Assembly (NCBI RefSeq): GCF_910592395.1
Contig: NC_088326.1
Span: 2,733,001-2,797,000 of the forward strand
Length of the DNA stretch: 64,000 nt
Reading direction: 5' to 3'
DNA from: Lineus longissimus
Taxonomy: Eukaryota > Nemertea > Pilidiophora > Heteronemertea > Lineidae
Positions 24,050-34,409 of this stretch are shown in pieces (position 1 is the first letter of the stretch; every line of letters starts with the position of its first letter). The notes under the pieces were generated by a model. The model was not told the DNA's origin and did not search any database. It worked only from the letters and a program-made list of their open reading frames with translations. Both the position numbers and the translations under genes were made by a program.

Positions 24050-24960
24050 CAGTATAGGCAACACCAGTGACAGTGGGTGAAGCTGGGTTGTCTCTGGCCT
24101 GGGAAACCCTTCGCCCACTTCATGCAATAGGCATTTCGACATTGTTTACCAGTCCAGTGGCCAGAGAGGTACCTTAACTCAGTGGGTGTAGCCAGGTTGT
24201 CTGGTCTGAGAAACCCTTCGCCCACTGCAAGCATGAGGCACTTGGACATTATTTACCAGCCCAGTGGCCAGAGAGGTACCTTAACTCAGTGGGTGTAGCC
24301 AGGTTGTCTGGTCTGAGAAACCCTTCGCCCACTGCAAGCATGAGGCACTTGGACATTATTTACCAGCCCAGTGACCAGAGCGGTACCTTAACTCAGTGGG
24401 TGTAGTTAGGTTGTCTTTGGCCAGAGAGGTACCTTAACTCAGTGGGTGTGGTTAGGTTGTCTCTGACCAGAGAGGTAGGCCTACCTTAACTCAGTGGGTG
24501 TAGTTAGGTTGTCTCTGGCCAGAGAGGTAGGCCTACCTTAACTCAGTGGGTGTAGTTAGGTTGTCTCTGGCCAGCGAGGTACCTTAACTCAGTGGGTGTA
24601 GTTAGGTTGTCTCTGGCCAGAGAGGTATCTTAACTCAGTGGGTGTAGTTCGGTTGTCTTTGGCCAAAGAGGTCCCTATAACTCAGTGGGAACATATAGCT
24701 AGGTTATCTCTGGCCTGGAACCCCCCGCCCACCCACTTCATGCAGTAGGCATTTAGACATTGCTTACGAGCCTTCAGATGTGTCTAACTGGGTGAGGTAT
24801 TGCTAGCTAGGTTGTCTCTGGCCTGGGAAACCCTCCGCCCACTTCATGCTTAAGGCATTTGGACATTGTTTACCAGCCCAGTGGCCAGAGATGTATATGT
24901 TATACCTACCCCCGGCAGTGGGTATAATTATTTTGTCTCTGGCCTGGGAAACCCTCCGTC
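24050..24960. repeat. Minisatellite upstream of the SLC17 gene
   Basis: The phrase ttaactcagtgggtg recurs at about 24174, 24281, 24388, 24434, 24485, 24538, 24584 and 24632. The array mixes a long unit of about 107 bp (with gggaaacccttcgcccact) and a short derivative of 46-53 bp (aggttgtctctggccagag). The right half is diverged. It contains no open frame of interest. Confidence 0.9.
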
Positions 24961-25094
24961 TGCGATAGAGAGACCTCAGACTAAGTAATTTTAACAGTGA
25001 AAAGCAAGGACGTTTTGGCTCTTGCTATAAACCCGGGGACGTTTATAGTCGAGGACGTTTTGACTGGGCCCCTGCGCAGTCCATATCGTTCACG

Positions 25095-25235
25095 AGACCG
25101 GTCCACTGTAGACTCCCGGGATAATCCGTTGCGTCATCCTAATGGGATCTCCTTGTGGTGAGGAATGAGGGCGGCCGGTCGGCCGGCCGGCCGTCCGGGG
25201 TGTAGTCCACTGCGTCCGGAGTGTAGTTTTACTGG
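25095..25235 (-). repeat. GC-rich dispersed repeat, copy A
   Basis: In reverse orientation this carries the motifs ctccggacgcagtgga, ggccggcc, aaggagatcccattagga and tgacgcaacgg. They are shared with copies at about 43138-43245, 49645-49800 and 52647-52750. It includes a local ggccggccggccg expansion. Confidence 0.7.
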
Positions 25236-25544
25236 ACACCCGGAGAAGGACTCGTTTTGATCCGAAAAACAGAAAACCGGGATATGCAAGGTGATCAATA
25301 CTGACCTTTCAAAAGCATGTAAAGTAATTCTCTAGTTTCGCACGCCTCACGTCCACTGTATTAAGCCAGTATATATATCAGGGAATAGATCACAAATACA
25401 AGTCCAAGAATGATAAAGGTTGCGACGACTCATCAATCAAGCTCTTAGGTCAGTGACCGCATTTACAATCGCAGGAACAATTGATGCTTCATTTATGTCA
25501 TTGTATATTTTCGATCTTTTAGGTTTGTTTCGAAGGATCTGAAG

Positions 25545-28500
25545 ATGGTTGAAAACGTCGATGAAAAATCACGACTTATCTTGGCCGAATTAAACGGCAA
25601 ACCAAAAGGTAAGGTAGACGACACTTCAGAATTTGGTCCCGGATGGTACATCCTGACGTAATCACGGTTTTAAATATACTCCGCCTCTCGATATTTCAAA
25701 TTTTGTATACGATGTAGGAGTGTCAAAAACCTGTATCACAGGATGGGATGGTACGGTTTGCGCATACAGCAACGACGTTGCTAGCCCAGCCTCGATCCGC
25801 TGGGACGAAGTTTTGGCCTCTGACTGTGGGCGAATGTTATATACGATCCGCGTTAGCAGGTCATGTGATGAAAATGAACGCACGTGGTCAACACTTTGCA
25901 TATCAATGCAAAATATGGATGTAAAATAGCAAGATTAAGTTAAAAGCATTATAAGCAAGGTTCCGCAATTTCGCCGTAACGTAACCAAAGGGTCTACGAC
26001 TTCTACTTCAGGATGCTGTCAACGCCACGTGCTCTCCGTCTTGGGATTCCTTGGGTTTTTCATGTCATATGTCTTGAGAGTCAGTTTCAATGTGGCACTG
26101 GTTGCCATGGTAAACAAGACACAAACAGCGAATACGTCACACCCGTCAGAATGCCCAGTTGATGTGCATGACAATGGTACAGCTGATGATTCATCTGTGA
26201 GTACAACCAGTGCCTTTGGCGGTTAATACAACACTATTGCCTAGTCCCGGAACCTCGGTTTAGTTTGAGGCTAGAGCAACAGCAACCGTAAAGCGAATTT
26301 CAGCGAATCAAAGTCTCTCCTGTATGACATATACGTTTACGTAATTGTGACGCGACCATACGTACAACCGATACATACGGATACGTCAGACGAGGACGAA
26401 ATTCACCACTGCTGAAACTCCCTAATAGCATGCCTGAAAACCGGCGAGCTATATGTAGATTGAACTAATCTTTGATTTCAAGTGAATTTATATCGATATG
26501 TGGTTAAAAATTGCTGATACATCCGTATCGTACATAGAAAGACGACACCTGCATTAATTTTTGGTGATTGTGCAATTTGATTGATGTGGTTTCTCTATTT
26601 TACCAATTGTAATTGTTTTGTTCCTCACCCCAGCCAACTGGTGAATTCGACTGGAGTCCCCAGACCCAAGGCACCATCCTTGGTGCCTTCTACTATGGTT
26701 ACATGATCACCCAAATTCCCGGAGGTATCATCTCAGAGAGATTTGGCGGCAAATGGCCATTTGGTGTCGGGGTCTTGCTGACCGGTATCCTGACTTTACT
26801 TACACCAGTTGCCGCCAGGACTGATGTGTCGCTGCTGGTTGTGCTAAGGGTTCTTGAAGGACTGGGTGAGGTGCGTATGTGAGTGCAGATGATTATGAGT
26901 TTGCGTGTCGAGTTCCCTAACTTGCCGTCAGATGGCTCTTACCACCCAAGTTATTAGTTTCACTTTGAAATACGTGAAACTACTGCATGAAATGAAACCT
27001 GTTGAGAAGGCCATCTGTTGAAATTTCGTTAGGAATTGCGCTGTTTGAAAATTGCGCCAAACCAAATTACCATTTACTTGTTAATCATTTATGGCAACCT
27101 ACCTCTATCTTCCAGGGAATTACAATTGGAGCCTACTACGCTCTCATTGGGAAATGGTCACCGCCACTGGAGAGAAGTTTCATGGTTTCCCTTGGTTTCG
27201 TTGGGACGGAAGTGGGCACAGTCGTAGCCATGCCGATCACAGGGTGGCTCTGTGAATATGGCTTTGACGGGGGCTGGCCCTCTGCATTTTATATATTTGG
27301 TGAGTTTTTCCCATTATTCCCGAAATTCACAAACATTCAACAAATGTTTAAATGTTCCCATTGCTGCAGTCAACTTCGTTCGCATTCCAATGGGATGAAT
27401 CTGAAATTAGTTTATATTCAAAAACCATTTCGGAGGCAGAGAAAAACTGTTTTTATCGTAATAAGTAGAGCGCTAAATTCACAAAAAAACCAAACGTTCC
27501 TGTAAAGCTATAGTTGCTCTTCAACAAGACATACTGCATTAGCAACCAGAAAGTCCTGTTTTAAGTTGATGATTTGTATCCTAGGTGGAAGCACTGAATA
27601 GGTGAGGTTTTTGCCACCTAGGAGCCAGTAGCTGAACCAGAATAGCTTGAGTATGTATGGGATAATCTCATGATTGAAGTCGACATGACTGTATTTGTGG
27701 GAACTTTTTAATTTATGTGATGACTGATCACCTTATTCATCAGAAGAAAATAATCTTTCCTCTGCCCCGTTTTTGTATTTGGCTTTTGATTTGGCTCACG
27801 GTCCACATTTCTCGTGCTGTTCTTGCAGGCTCTGCGACGTGCGTGTGGTTTCTCTTCTGGGCTGTCCTCGTTTCAAGTTCACCGGCCGAGCATCCCCGGA
27901 TCTCAGAGGAAGAAAAGAAATACATCATAAAGATGATTGGTGATTCAAGCAAGGTATAGGCCAATTTGCTGACCGAAAAAGCCTGGTTGCCAGTGGTTGC
28001 ATGACGTCAAAGGTTGGCGCCGGTTTAGTTGAATGCAGTCAATTTCGTCATCCTGATCGTCTTCGATTTCTCAATATACCGTTCGACAGGAAGAGGCGGA
28101 TCCACTGCGTCCGGTGTGTAAACTTGCGCCACTGCGGTTTCACAGACAGTTATAACACCGACTTTCTCAGTAAACCAGTTCAAATTTAGCAATGTCACCT
28201 TTATGGGAAAATGCTCTATGGTGTGTCACAAACTTTATGGGGGCAGTGCTGCATGCTAGTCTGGCTGGTCTGTCGCCTTTTATATGGGAAGAGGCTCTAA
28301 TCTGTCACAACCTTTATGGGGACAGTACAAAGTGCTCTAGTCTGTCACCCCCTATATAAATGGATAATGATCATTTTCGTTGCAGAAACTACCATTTCCA
28401 TGGAAAGAACTCATGACTTCTCCGCCCATCTGGAGTATTTACTCAGTGTCTATAGGGTGGTGTTACCTCTTCTATACGATTTTAACCGACCTCCCGACCT

Positions 28501-30301
28501 TCATTGACACCATCCTACAGTTCGATATTAGCAAGGTATCGTTATTTTCAGCTTTTCTTGCATTTTAGACCAAGCTGGCCGTGCCATGGAAAGCGCTCCT
28601 CACCTCCCCTACCATCCTAGCGTTCGTAATGCTTCACACAAGTGCTATGTACCTCTTCTACACAATTCTGACAGACCTTCCGACCTACATGAGCACAATC
28701 CTGCACGTTGACATTGGCAAGGTCAGTAGAGAGGAGGAAAAGTGATGATGATGGCATGTTATATTTGCATTGGTCGCCTCGTCTACTGTCGGAGACGAAA
28801 ATGTCCCCCTGGAAAAAGTATCCGGTCCTATAAATGTATTCCGACGAATTGCAGTACATGCATGGTTCTATTCAAGATAGACCACGACTGTACCCCAGAA
28901 ATTTAAAGCGCATTACAGAATCCTTTGTTCCCCGGCCGTACTTTCCTAGGAAATTTCACACTTTGTCTTTGGTTTGGCTTGGTAACTTCGACTTCCCTTG
29001 AGTACTATGTCTCTATAATAGTGAGATTGCGATTCCCTCTTTCACGGATACGTATGCACCTGGTTGGTATACGAAAGCCTGGCTCTCAACCTCCCTACCT
29101 CTGTTTTCAGAATGGCGTGTTGTCGTCGTTGCCAGCCCTAGCCTTCGTTATACTCGGGTTCACTTCCGGTTACATCGCCGACTTGATCCTGGCTAAAGGC
29201 TATCTGAGGTTGGTGACCGTGCGGAAACTTTGTACAGCAATTGGTACGTAAAGAAACTGTTGGATGCCTTAGCATCTGTTACTATGGCGAAGCTTGGTGT
29301 GTTAAAAACGGAGTGTTGGAACGCCGAGAGAAAACTTGACCGGAAGTCTTCCTAAGTGTACGCAATACGTTGTGTATTGCTCTTCCGGTTGAAAATCCTT
29401 GAGGGGATTGCCGAACCAGAAATGTCTCAGGAAGCGTCCTCGACAGCATCATTATCATGCGTAATCATGTCACCAACATTCAAAGGACACATGAGTCGCA
29501 AAACTGAATCTGCCCACTTTTTTCATTTCATTTATTAAGGAATGTTCTTGCCGGCTGCGGCGATAATTGGCGCCGGTTACATCGGCTGTAACTACATTCT
29601 CGGGGTCGCCCTGCTGACCATCAGCGCCGGTCTCCAAGCCGTGGCGCTTTCGGGGTACTATTCAAATCTGGTGGATATAGCACCACCTTTCGCGGGGACG
29701 ATCAGCGGTATTGGGAACACATTTGGGACGGCCGCGGGCATAGCGGCTCCGGCGGTGGTTGGGGCGCTGACCAATAATAATGTAAGTAAATATTTGCGCC
29801 GATTCTGAGTCGTGAGTTCGATTCTTCAGTCATGCATGCATGGTTATCACCGCGTTATCTGTATGCATTTTCCCGATAGCTTGTCATATGAGAATACTAC
29901 ATGTACATAGAAGGTACTAGGCGTATCCATCATCGCAAATTTACCAAAAACGCCAAGGCTCCACGCATGGTGCTAACGGAACGGCAGTGGCGTGCGTCGT
30001 TTTCATAGAAACGACCACCAAATAAGATTATATAAATCAGTCGGCGTAAGCCTTCAGTAAAATGTTTATGACACATTTCCAGCAAACACAAGAACAATGG
30101 CGGATCATCTTTCTGATCGCGGGTTTCCTGAGTATGGTGTCCTCCATTCCTTATCTTATATTCGGCACAGCGGAGCGTGCACCGTGGAGCTTTGAGAGAG
30201 AGGAAAACGCGCCAACGAAATCGGGGTTGACGGCATTGGCGCTAAACACGGCAAAGAAGAAGAATAACGATGAGGTGCGTTTACAGGAGAATCTCTCGTG
30301 A
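25545..30301 (+). CDS. SLC17-family anion transporter (sialin/VGLUT-like), complete, with alternative exon 6
   Basis: Exons join in frame: 25545-25608, 26012-26196, 26634-26870, 27116-27299, 27829-27953, exon 6 as 28386-28535 or 28569-28721, 29111-29243, 29540-29781 and 30083-30301 (TGA). The product is 512 or 513 aa, normal for the family. Landmarks of this major-facilitator family are present: QRHVLSVLGFLGFFMSYVLR in TM1, GAFYYGYMITQIPGGIISER, GKWSPPLERSFMVSLGFVG, SGYYSNLVDIAPPFAGTISG and QEQWRIIFLIAG. The TM1-TM2 loop has Asn-X-Ser/Thr sites, as in sialin. SLC17 proteins carry organic anions (sialic acid, glutamate, urate, phosphate) across vesicular or plasma membranes; which one here is not readable. 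The ATG at 25545 opens a short cytosolic tail before TM1 and sits 22 nt after a possible acceptor at 25522, so an upstream untranslated exon is likely. Confidence 0.93.
25668..25745. repeat. Dispersed repeat fragment, partner at 33570-33642
   Basis: The run atactccgcctctcgatatt, then ttttgtatacgatgtaggag and tcacaggatg, matches 33570-33642 in an arginine kinase intron, with small indels. It is intronic in the SLC17 gene. Confidence 0.7.
28197..28360. repeat. Four degenerate repeats in the intron before exon 6a
   Basis: The motif pair tttatggg and ctctagtctgtcac recurs about four times with variation over 160 bp, ending shortly before the branch region of exon 6a. It may be neutral, but it sits where splicing control elements for the alternative exons could lie. 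Confidence 0.55.
28386..28535 (+). CDS. SLC17 exon 6a, one of two alternative TM7-region exons
   Basis: A 150-nt exon with acceptor ttcgttgcag and donor gtatcg, phase 0 on both sides. It encodes 50 residues starting KLPFPWKELM and containing YLFYTILTDLPTFIDTIL. It aligns residue by residue with exon 6b and with the TM7 start of other SLC17 proteins. Its donor is only 33 nt from the acceptor of exon 6b. Confidence 0.85.
28569..28721 (+). CDS. SLC17 exon 6b, alternative to exon 6a
   Basis: A 153-nt exon with acceptor cattttag and donor gtcagt, phase 0 on both sides. It encodes 51 residues starting TKLAVPWKALL and containing YLFYTILTDLPTYMSTIL. It keeps the P-W-K and YLFYTILTDLPT cores of 6a but replaces most of the helix between them. 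Either copy joins exon 5 and exon 7 in frame. Confidence 0.85.
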
Positions 30302-30450
30302 TGAGTGATTAAACAATGCTTGTGACAGAGGAGATAAACGGGGGAATCCGTTCTACTGGTGTAGTATCTCACCCCGCGACCAGAAAGACCACGATGTACT
30401 AATTATCAACCTAAAGTTTATTCCTTGTTCCTTGTTTACTCCCTGAACAA

Positions 30451-30456
30451 AATAAA
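30451..30456 (+). terminator. SLC17 polyadenylation signal
   Basis: AATAAA about 150 bp after the stop codon, followed by a T-rich stretch (ttttgatgtacattttta). This is the first canonical signal downstream of the gene. Confidence 0.65.
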
Positions 30457-30674
30457 TACATTTTGATGTACATTTTTAGACATTCGTAACTTAGTCCATA
30501 AATAGTTCTAACATCTATCAGCAGGTCACCCGGCAGAACTTGCACCGTTTACATGGATAAACAACAACAACAGTAATGATCAAAGACCCCACAATTAGGT
30601 TACACGTGATGGAAATGCCGCGAAAGATTACAAGAGCAAGCTATCTTGATTACAATATACAGATGTATCAGTAG

Positions 30675-30985
30675 TTTCTTGTCCGCTAGGATTTTATTTG
30701 CCGTCCTTTCCAATGGCGTACCTGGAAGGATGGAATAACACCAGTTACCAGTTACTCGAAACTAGTAAGCACTATATGCGACTCAGCCAAAGAAAGGTTC
30801 CCGCGAGCACCCCAACATCGGTGAAGCGACACACCTATGGCGTAATCAGTGGCTCTCATCGGCATTACTTCGTCACAGGCCCGGGTCGCTTGCACGCTCA
30901 ACAAGACGGTGAAAAGATTAGAAATCATAGCGTTAGAAGGATAACTATTAGTTGCGAGGGGGTACAGAACAATACTCTTCGCCTC
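30675..30985 (-). pseudogene. Truncated duplicate of an arginine kinase exon and intron
   Basis: On the minus strand 30721-30675 repeats the first 47 nt of the exon at 34409 (GTPLERTANKILADK), including its splice acceptor. The DNA up to about 30985 repeats the adjoining intron (34411-34775) with deletions. The exon copy is cut off at 30675, so it cannot encode a domain. It lies about 1.1 kb beyond the arginine kinase stop codon. A base change here has created AATAAA on the minus strand (30698-30693). Confidence 0.85.
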
Positions 30986-31779
30986 AAATCTGCATACAGT
31001 AAAACACTAATTATTGTTTTAGTTTCAAGAAAAAACTAGGTAAATCGCGAAAATAAAGCTACACGAAAATTTGGTAGTTTACTGTATTCTACGGATACAT
31101 GTACTGTACTTGGTTTACATACAATTTTCTAAAGTGTTATAAGCTGTGTAATTCACACTGCGTACAAGCGTACCAGGCTATACACCCAAGGAGACCAGTC
31201 CCATTGATCATATTCATTGTTTTGCAGGGTATTTCAATACTTCTCGGGCACTTTTCATCAGCTATACACCGGCGACATTAAAATGTGCACTAGTACCCCT
31301 TAAATAGCGAAAGACTTAACCACCGGACTGTTCTTCCTGGTTGTATAGCAGGGTATGCATATGGTGCGCCTGTCTGCAATAATTTCCTTCTGCTCAAAAG
31401 CTTAAGCGATTAACCCTGAATTCGCATTTACACATGTTCATGTAAAACACCCGAGCTAATTAATTAACTTTGTTTTCTGACCTTGCTTGAAGCAGTTACC
31501 GCGTGTTACCCCAAAATACATCGACATATTACCTACAATAGAAGTACGCCACTAGTGTCACACGGTGGCTAACCCCGGGCCGAACCAAGGTTGTATTTTA
31601 CTTTAATTTATAAAAAATCATTTCAAAAATTCAAAAGAGGCAAGCTTGGCATCATTCTTAACAATTGTTTGAAAGAAAATGCGACCCAAGCGTTCATATC
31701 TGATGTGTCTGAAACAGTCCCGGATAAGCGCATGTTGACTCAGAGTCCCGGATTGCGCAAGTTTACTCAAGGTCCCGGA

Positions 31780-34409
31780 TTACAAGAGCGTGCATGATTT
31801 GCTGGGAGGCTTGGCAGTTTTCTCCTGCTCCAATAGATCCTTGACCCCGTTTGCCATCTCCTGTACGGCGTCGTACTCGGTCAAGCCTAGTCGGCGCTTG
31901 TTAGAAAGGTCGTACACGCCGCCCACACTCTTGGTGTGTTCGCCGTCGATACCTGCGAGAGAAAAAAATCCATTTTAGGACGTTCATCAACGTAATCTCC
32001 CAATGAGGGGGAGTAGCTACCATTTGCTGTGAAGCTCAAAGGCTAGCCTTCATCATTTAGCAATCATTATCAATGGCGGGGGCTTGGAGATTGTGATCAG
32101 TGGTGTTCACTCTAAATGTTTCTTTTCGAACAACTCGCAGTGATAGCCTACTTCAATCGGTATTTGATAAGGTTATATCATATCATATCGGAATAAACAT
32201 AGATGTCAATCTCTATTGATTAGGTAATTTCCTCATTTTGCACAACACCTCATGACGTTTTATATGCTCTAAAAGTAATGACGTTTTACCCACCTCGTGC
32301 CTGAATGTTGAGCTTGTCGCAGATCTGTTTGAAATCCTTCTGGCATGCGAGGTTGGGGATCTTTGCGTGGACGCTGGCACGGAGGGTGGTACCGAGGTTG
32401 GTTGGGCAGAAGGTCACATAACCCAAGCGGTCCTCTTTGGCAAAGGTCAGCTCCTTTTCTAGAGCAGTGATCGCCTGGAACAGAAGCGATAAATAAAGTC
32501 TATAAGTAACGACACCAACAACAACAACAACAACAACTGACAAGCTCCTCCCTTCACTCATTACAGAGACTGGTACTTGACGGCAATTCAGTCGTCAAGC
32601 GTAAGCTTCCGGTGACCGGTCACGTGTTTGTCTGTAGGATAGGTAACCTCGATCCAAGTGAATAATCTGCAATACCAGAGCGCTCGGTATGACAGTGCAT
32701 CTATTGTATGCACTGAAAATGTATGGCTCGCCTCGGGTAGGCTAAATCAACGAGGCTTCCCCGACCCTCCGCTGCGCGGCGGATAGGCTTGATGTACCAG
32801 TACCAGATCATTAGGTGTTCTTGGAATACTACAGCAGCACGTTGTCTAGTTCTACGACATATAATGTTCCAAATTCTTGGTCTTTATGAATTTTTGCTTA
32901 CATTTACAAGCCTTTTGTAGACAGCTCCAAGATCGCCGCCCTTCTGCATGGAGATGATCCTCAGGTGATCTTCTTCGTTCACCCAGACGAGGAACGTCTT
33001 GTCGTCATTGAAGAAGATACCACGGCCAGAGGGCCAGTCGCGGTAGCCACCAGCCGCCTTCAAGAACCTGGCGAAAAACGAAATGATTTGAAAATAAGGT
33101 AGGCCTAACTTGTGTTTTAACTGCGTGAGCAACTGAAATGAAAGGTGCATCACCTTCCGTGTCTTAATATTCCATTGCTGATTACACGGACTTCTACATG
33201 CCCGTGCTGATGATAACATCCTGAACCTCATGGTCTATATTCTGAACGTGGCCGGGGTATATCTTGATGAGAGGCAAGAACCTTGGTGGTCAAGATGTGA
33301 TGATACCGACTAACCTGTCATGGTCATTGAAGAGGAAGTGATCCTCGGTGAGCTGCTTCTGCGTAGCCGCGTCCATGTCGGTCAGAGGGTGGTAGGTGCC
33401 CTTCAATTCGCCAGTCAGGGATTCCAAGGCTGCTCTGGCCTTTGATTCGATTTCGAGACGTTGCTGTGAAGATGAAAACGAGGCCATTACGCAAGTGAAG
33501 AAGTATACTTTTAACGATGATGAAAGAATAAAAATAAAGCCGCCCCATGAACATCTTGGCACCAGTTGTTTAATATACTCCGCAGCCTCTCGATATTTCT
33601 TTTGTATACGACATAGGAGTAAAAAAGCCCGATCTCAGGATGCCAATTTCAAAGCACGTACCTCTTTTGTAATAACAGGCGGGAAGGGGAAACCAGCCAA
33701 TGTCCTTCCAACACGCACTCTTGTGGAAACAACCTGGGCATTCTCGGGGTCAAGGTCACCAAAGCTGAGGTTGGCAAGGTCACCAAAGGTTGGAGTGGGG
33801 TGAGCGATATCGCCCTCGATCTTGTGGTAGTCCTTGATGACTGCGTCAAGGATGTCGCTGAATGTGGTGTAGGCTTCAGGGTCGCAGGCGTAGATTCCCA
33901 CGGAGCTGTCTGGGTTGTCATGACCTGCAGAGTGAAAATCGTGACTTATGACTGGGGTCTTCATTCGATTCTGTTGCTGCTCAACCCGCAGTCGGACTGC
34001 CACCTCATTTCACAGAGGACGCTCTCGTTGAGAACATATGAGAGACAGTGAAATCATCTCCAGCAGCAGTATACCAGAGTCTGATTCTAGAGAGGCCACA
34101 AGCAGACATAATAGTAAGAGATATCGATCAGCCCTAGGACTGAGTTCCACCTCGGAATGCCTCTGGTATATACAGGTTTTGATGTGCATGACTTGCTTCA
34201 TAGGAACATCAACATCGAAGATATCAGTCATGTCAGTGACTGAACTGGTCAAATCTTACCTGACTGGATGCAGTCAAGCAGAGTGCCACCGAGCGAGGTC
34301 TTAGTGTCCAAGTATTTTTGCACAATCTCTGGCTTCAAGTGCTTCTTCATGAGGGAGTGGCATTTCTTGTCCGCTAGGATTTTCTTTGCGGCCCTTTCCA
34401 ATGGCGTAC
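31780..34409 (-). CDS. Arginine kinase domain 3 with CaaX-like tail
   Basis: Exons 34409-34260, 33924-33662, 33463-33315, 33067-32902, 32474-32294 and 31952-31780, with the same phases. It starts [20 protein letters not shown]. The catalytic motifs are complete: [41 protein letters not shown]. After the usual domain end the chain continues [14 protein letters not shown] and stops. The final four residues have the form of a prenylation signal with Leu last, which in the known rule favours geranylgeranylation. Confidence 0.93.

Larger units (their letters stand above)
20774..25544. other. SERINC 3' region and SERINC-SLC17 intergenic DNA
   Basis: No protein-coding exon is recognised here. The first 1.6 kb could be SERINC 3' UTR, because a canonical AATAAA lies at 22392. 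Beyond it come a TTGGTCA motif cluster at 22900-23040, a fragment repeated at 49 kb, a minisatellite at 24050-24960 and a GC-rich dispersed repeat at 25095-25235. The 5' untranslated exon of the SLC17 gene probably starts after the acceptor at 25521-25522. Confidence 0.5.
30302..31779. other. Convergent intergenic region between SLC17 and arginine kinase
   Basis: Two genes end towards each other here. Apart from the SLC17 poly(A) signal at 30451 and the truncated kinase duplicate at 30675-30985, nothing coding is recognised. An ATTAAA on the minus strand (31607-31602) is a possible poly(A) signal for the kinase gene. Confidence 0.5.

Noticed and set aside
28925-29110. Extension of the SLC17 exon 7 upstream as one long open frame
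   Set aside because: A good acceptor at 29109-29110 (ctgttttcag) marks the exon start, and the upstream residues do not match the family.
30698-31039. Plus-strand open frame of 113 codons
   Set aside because: It covers the reverse of a duplicated arginine kinase exon and intron, and has no family resemblance.
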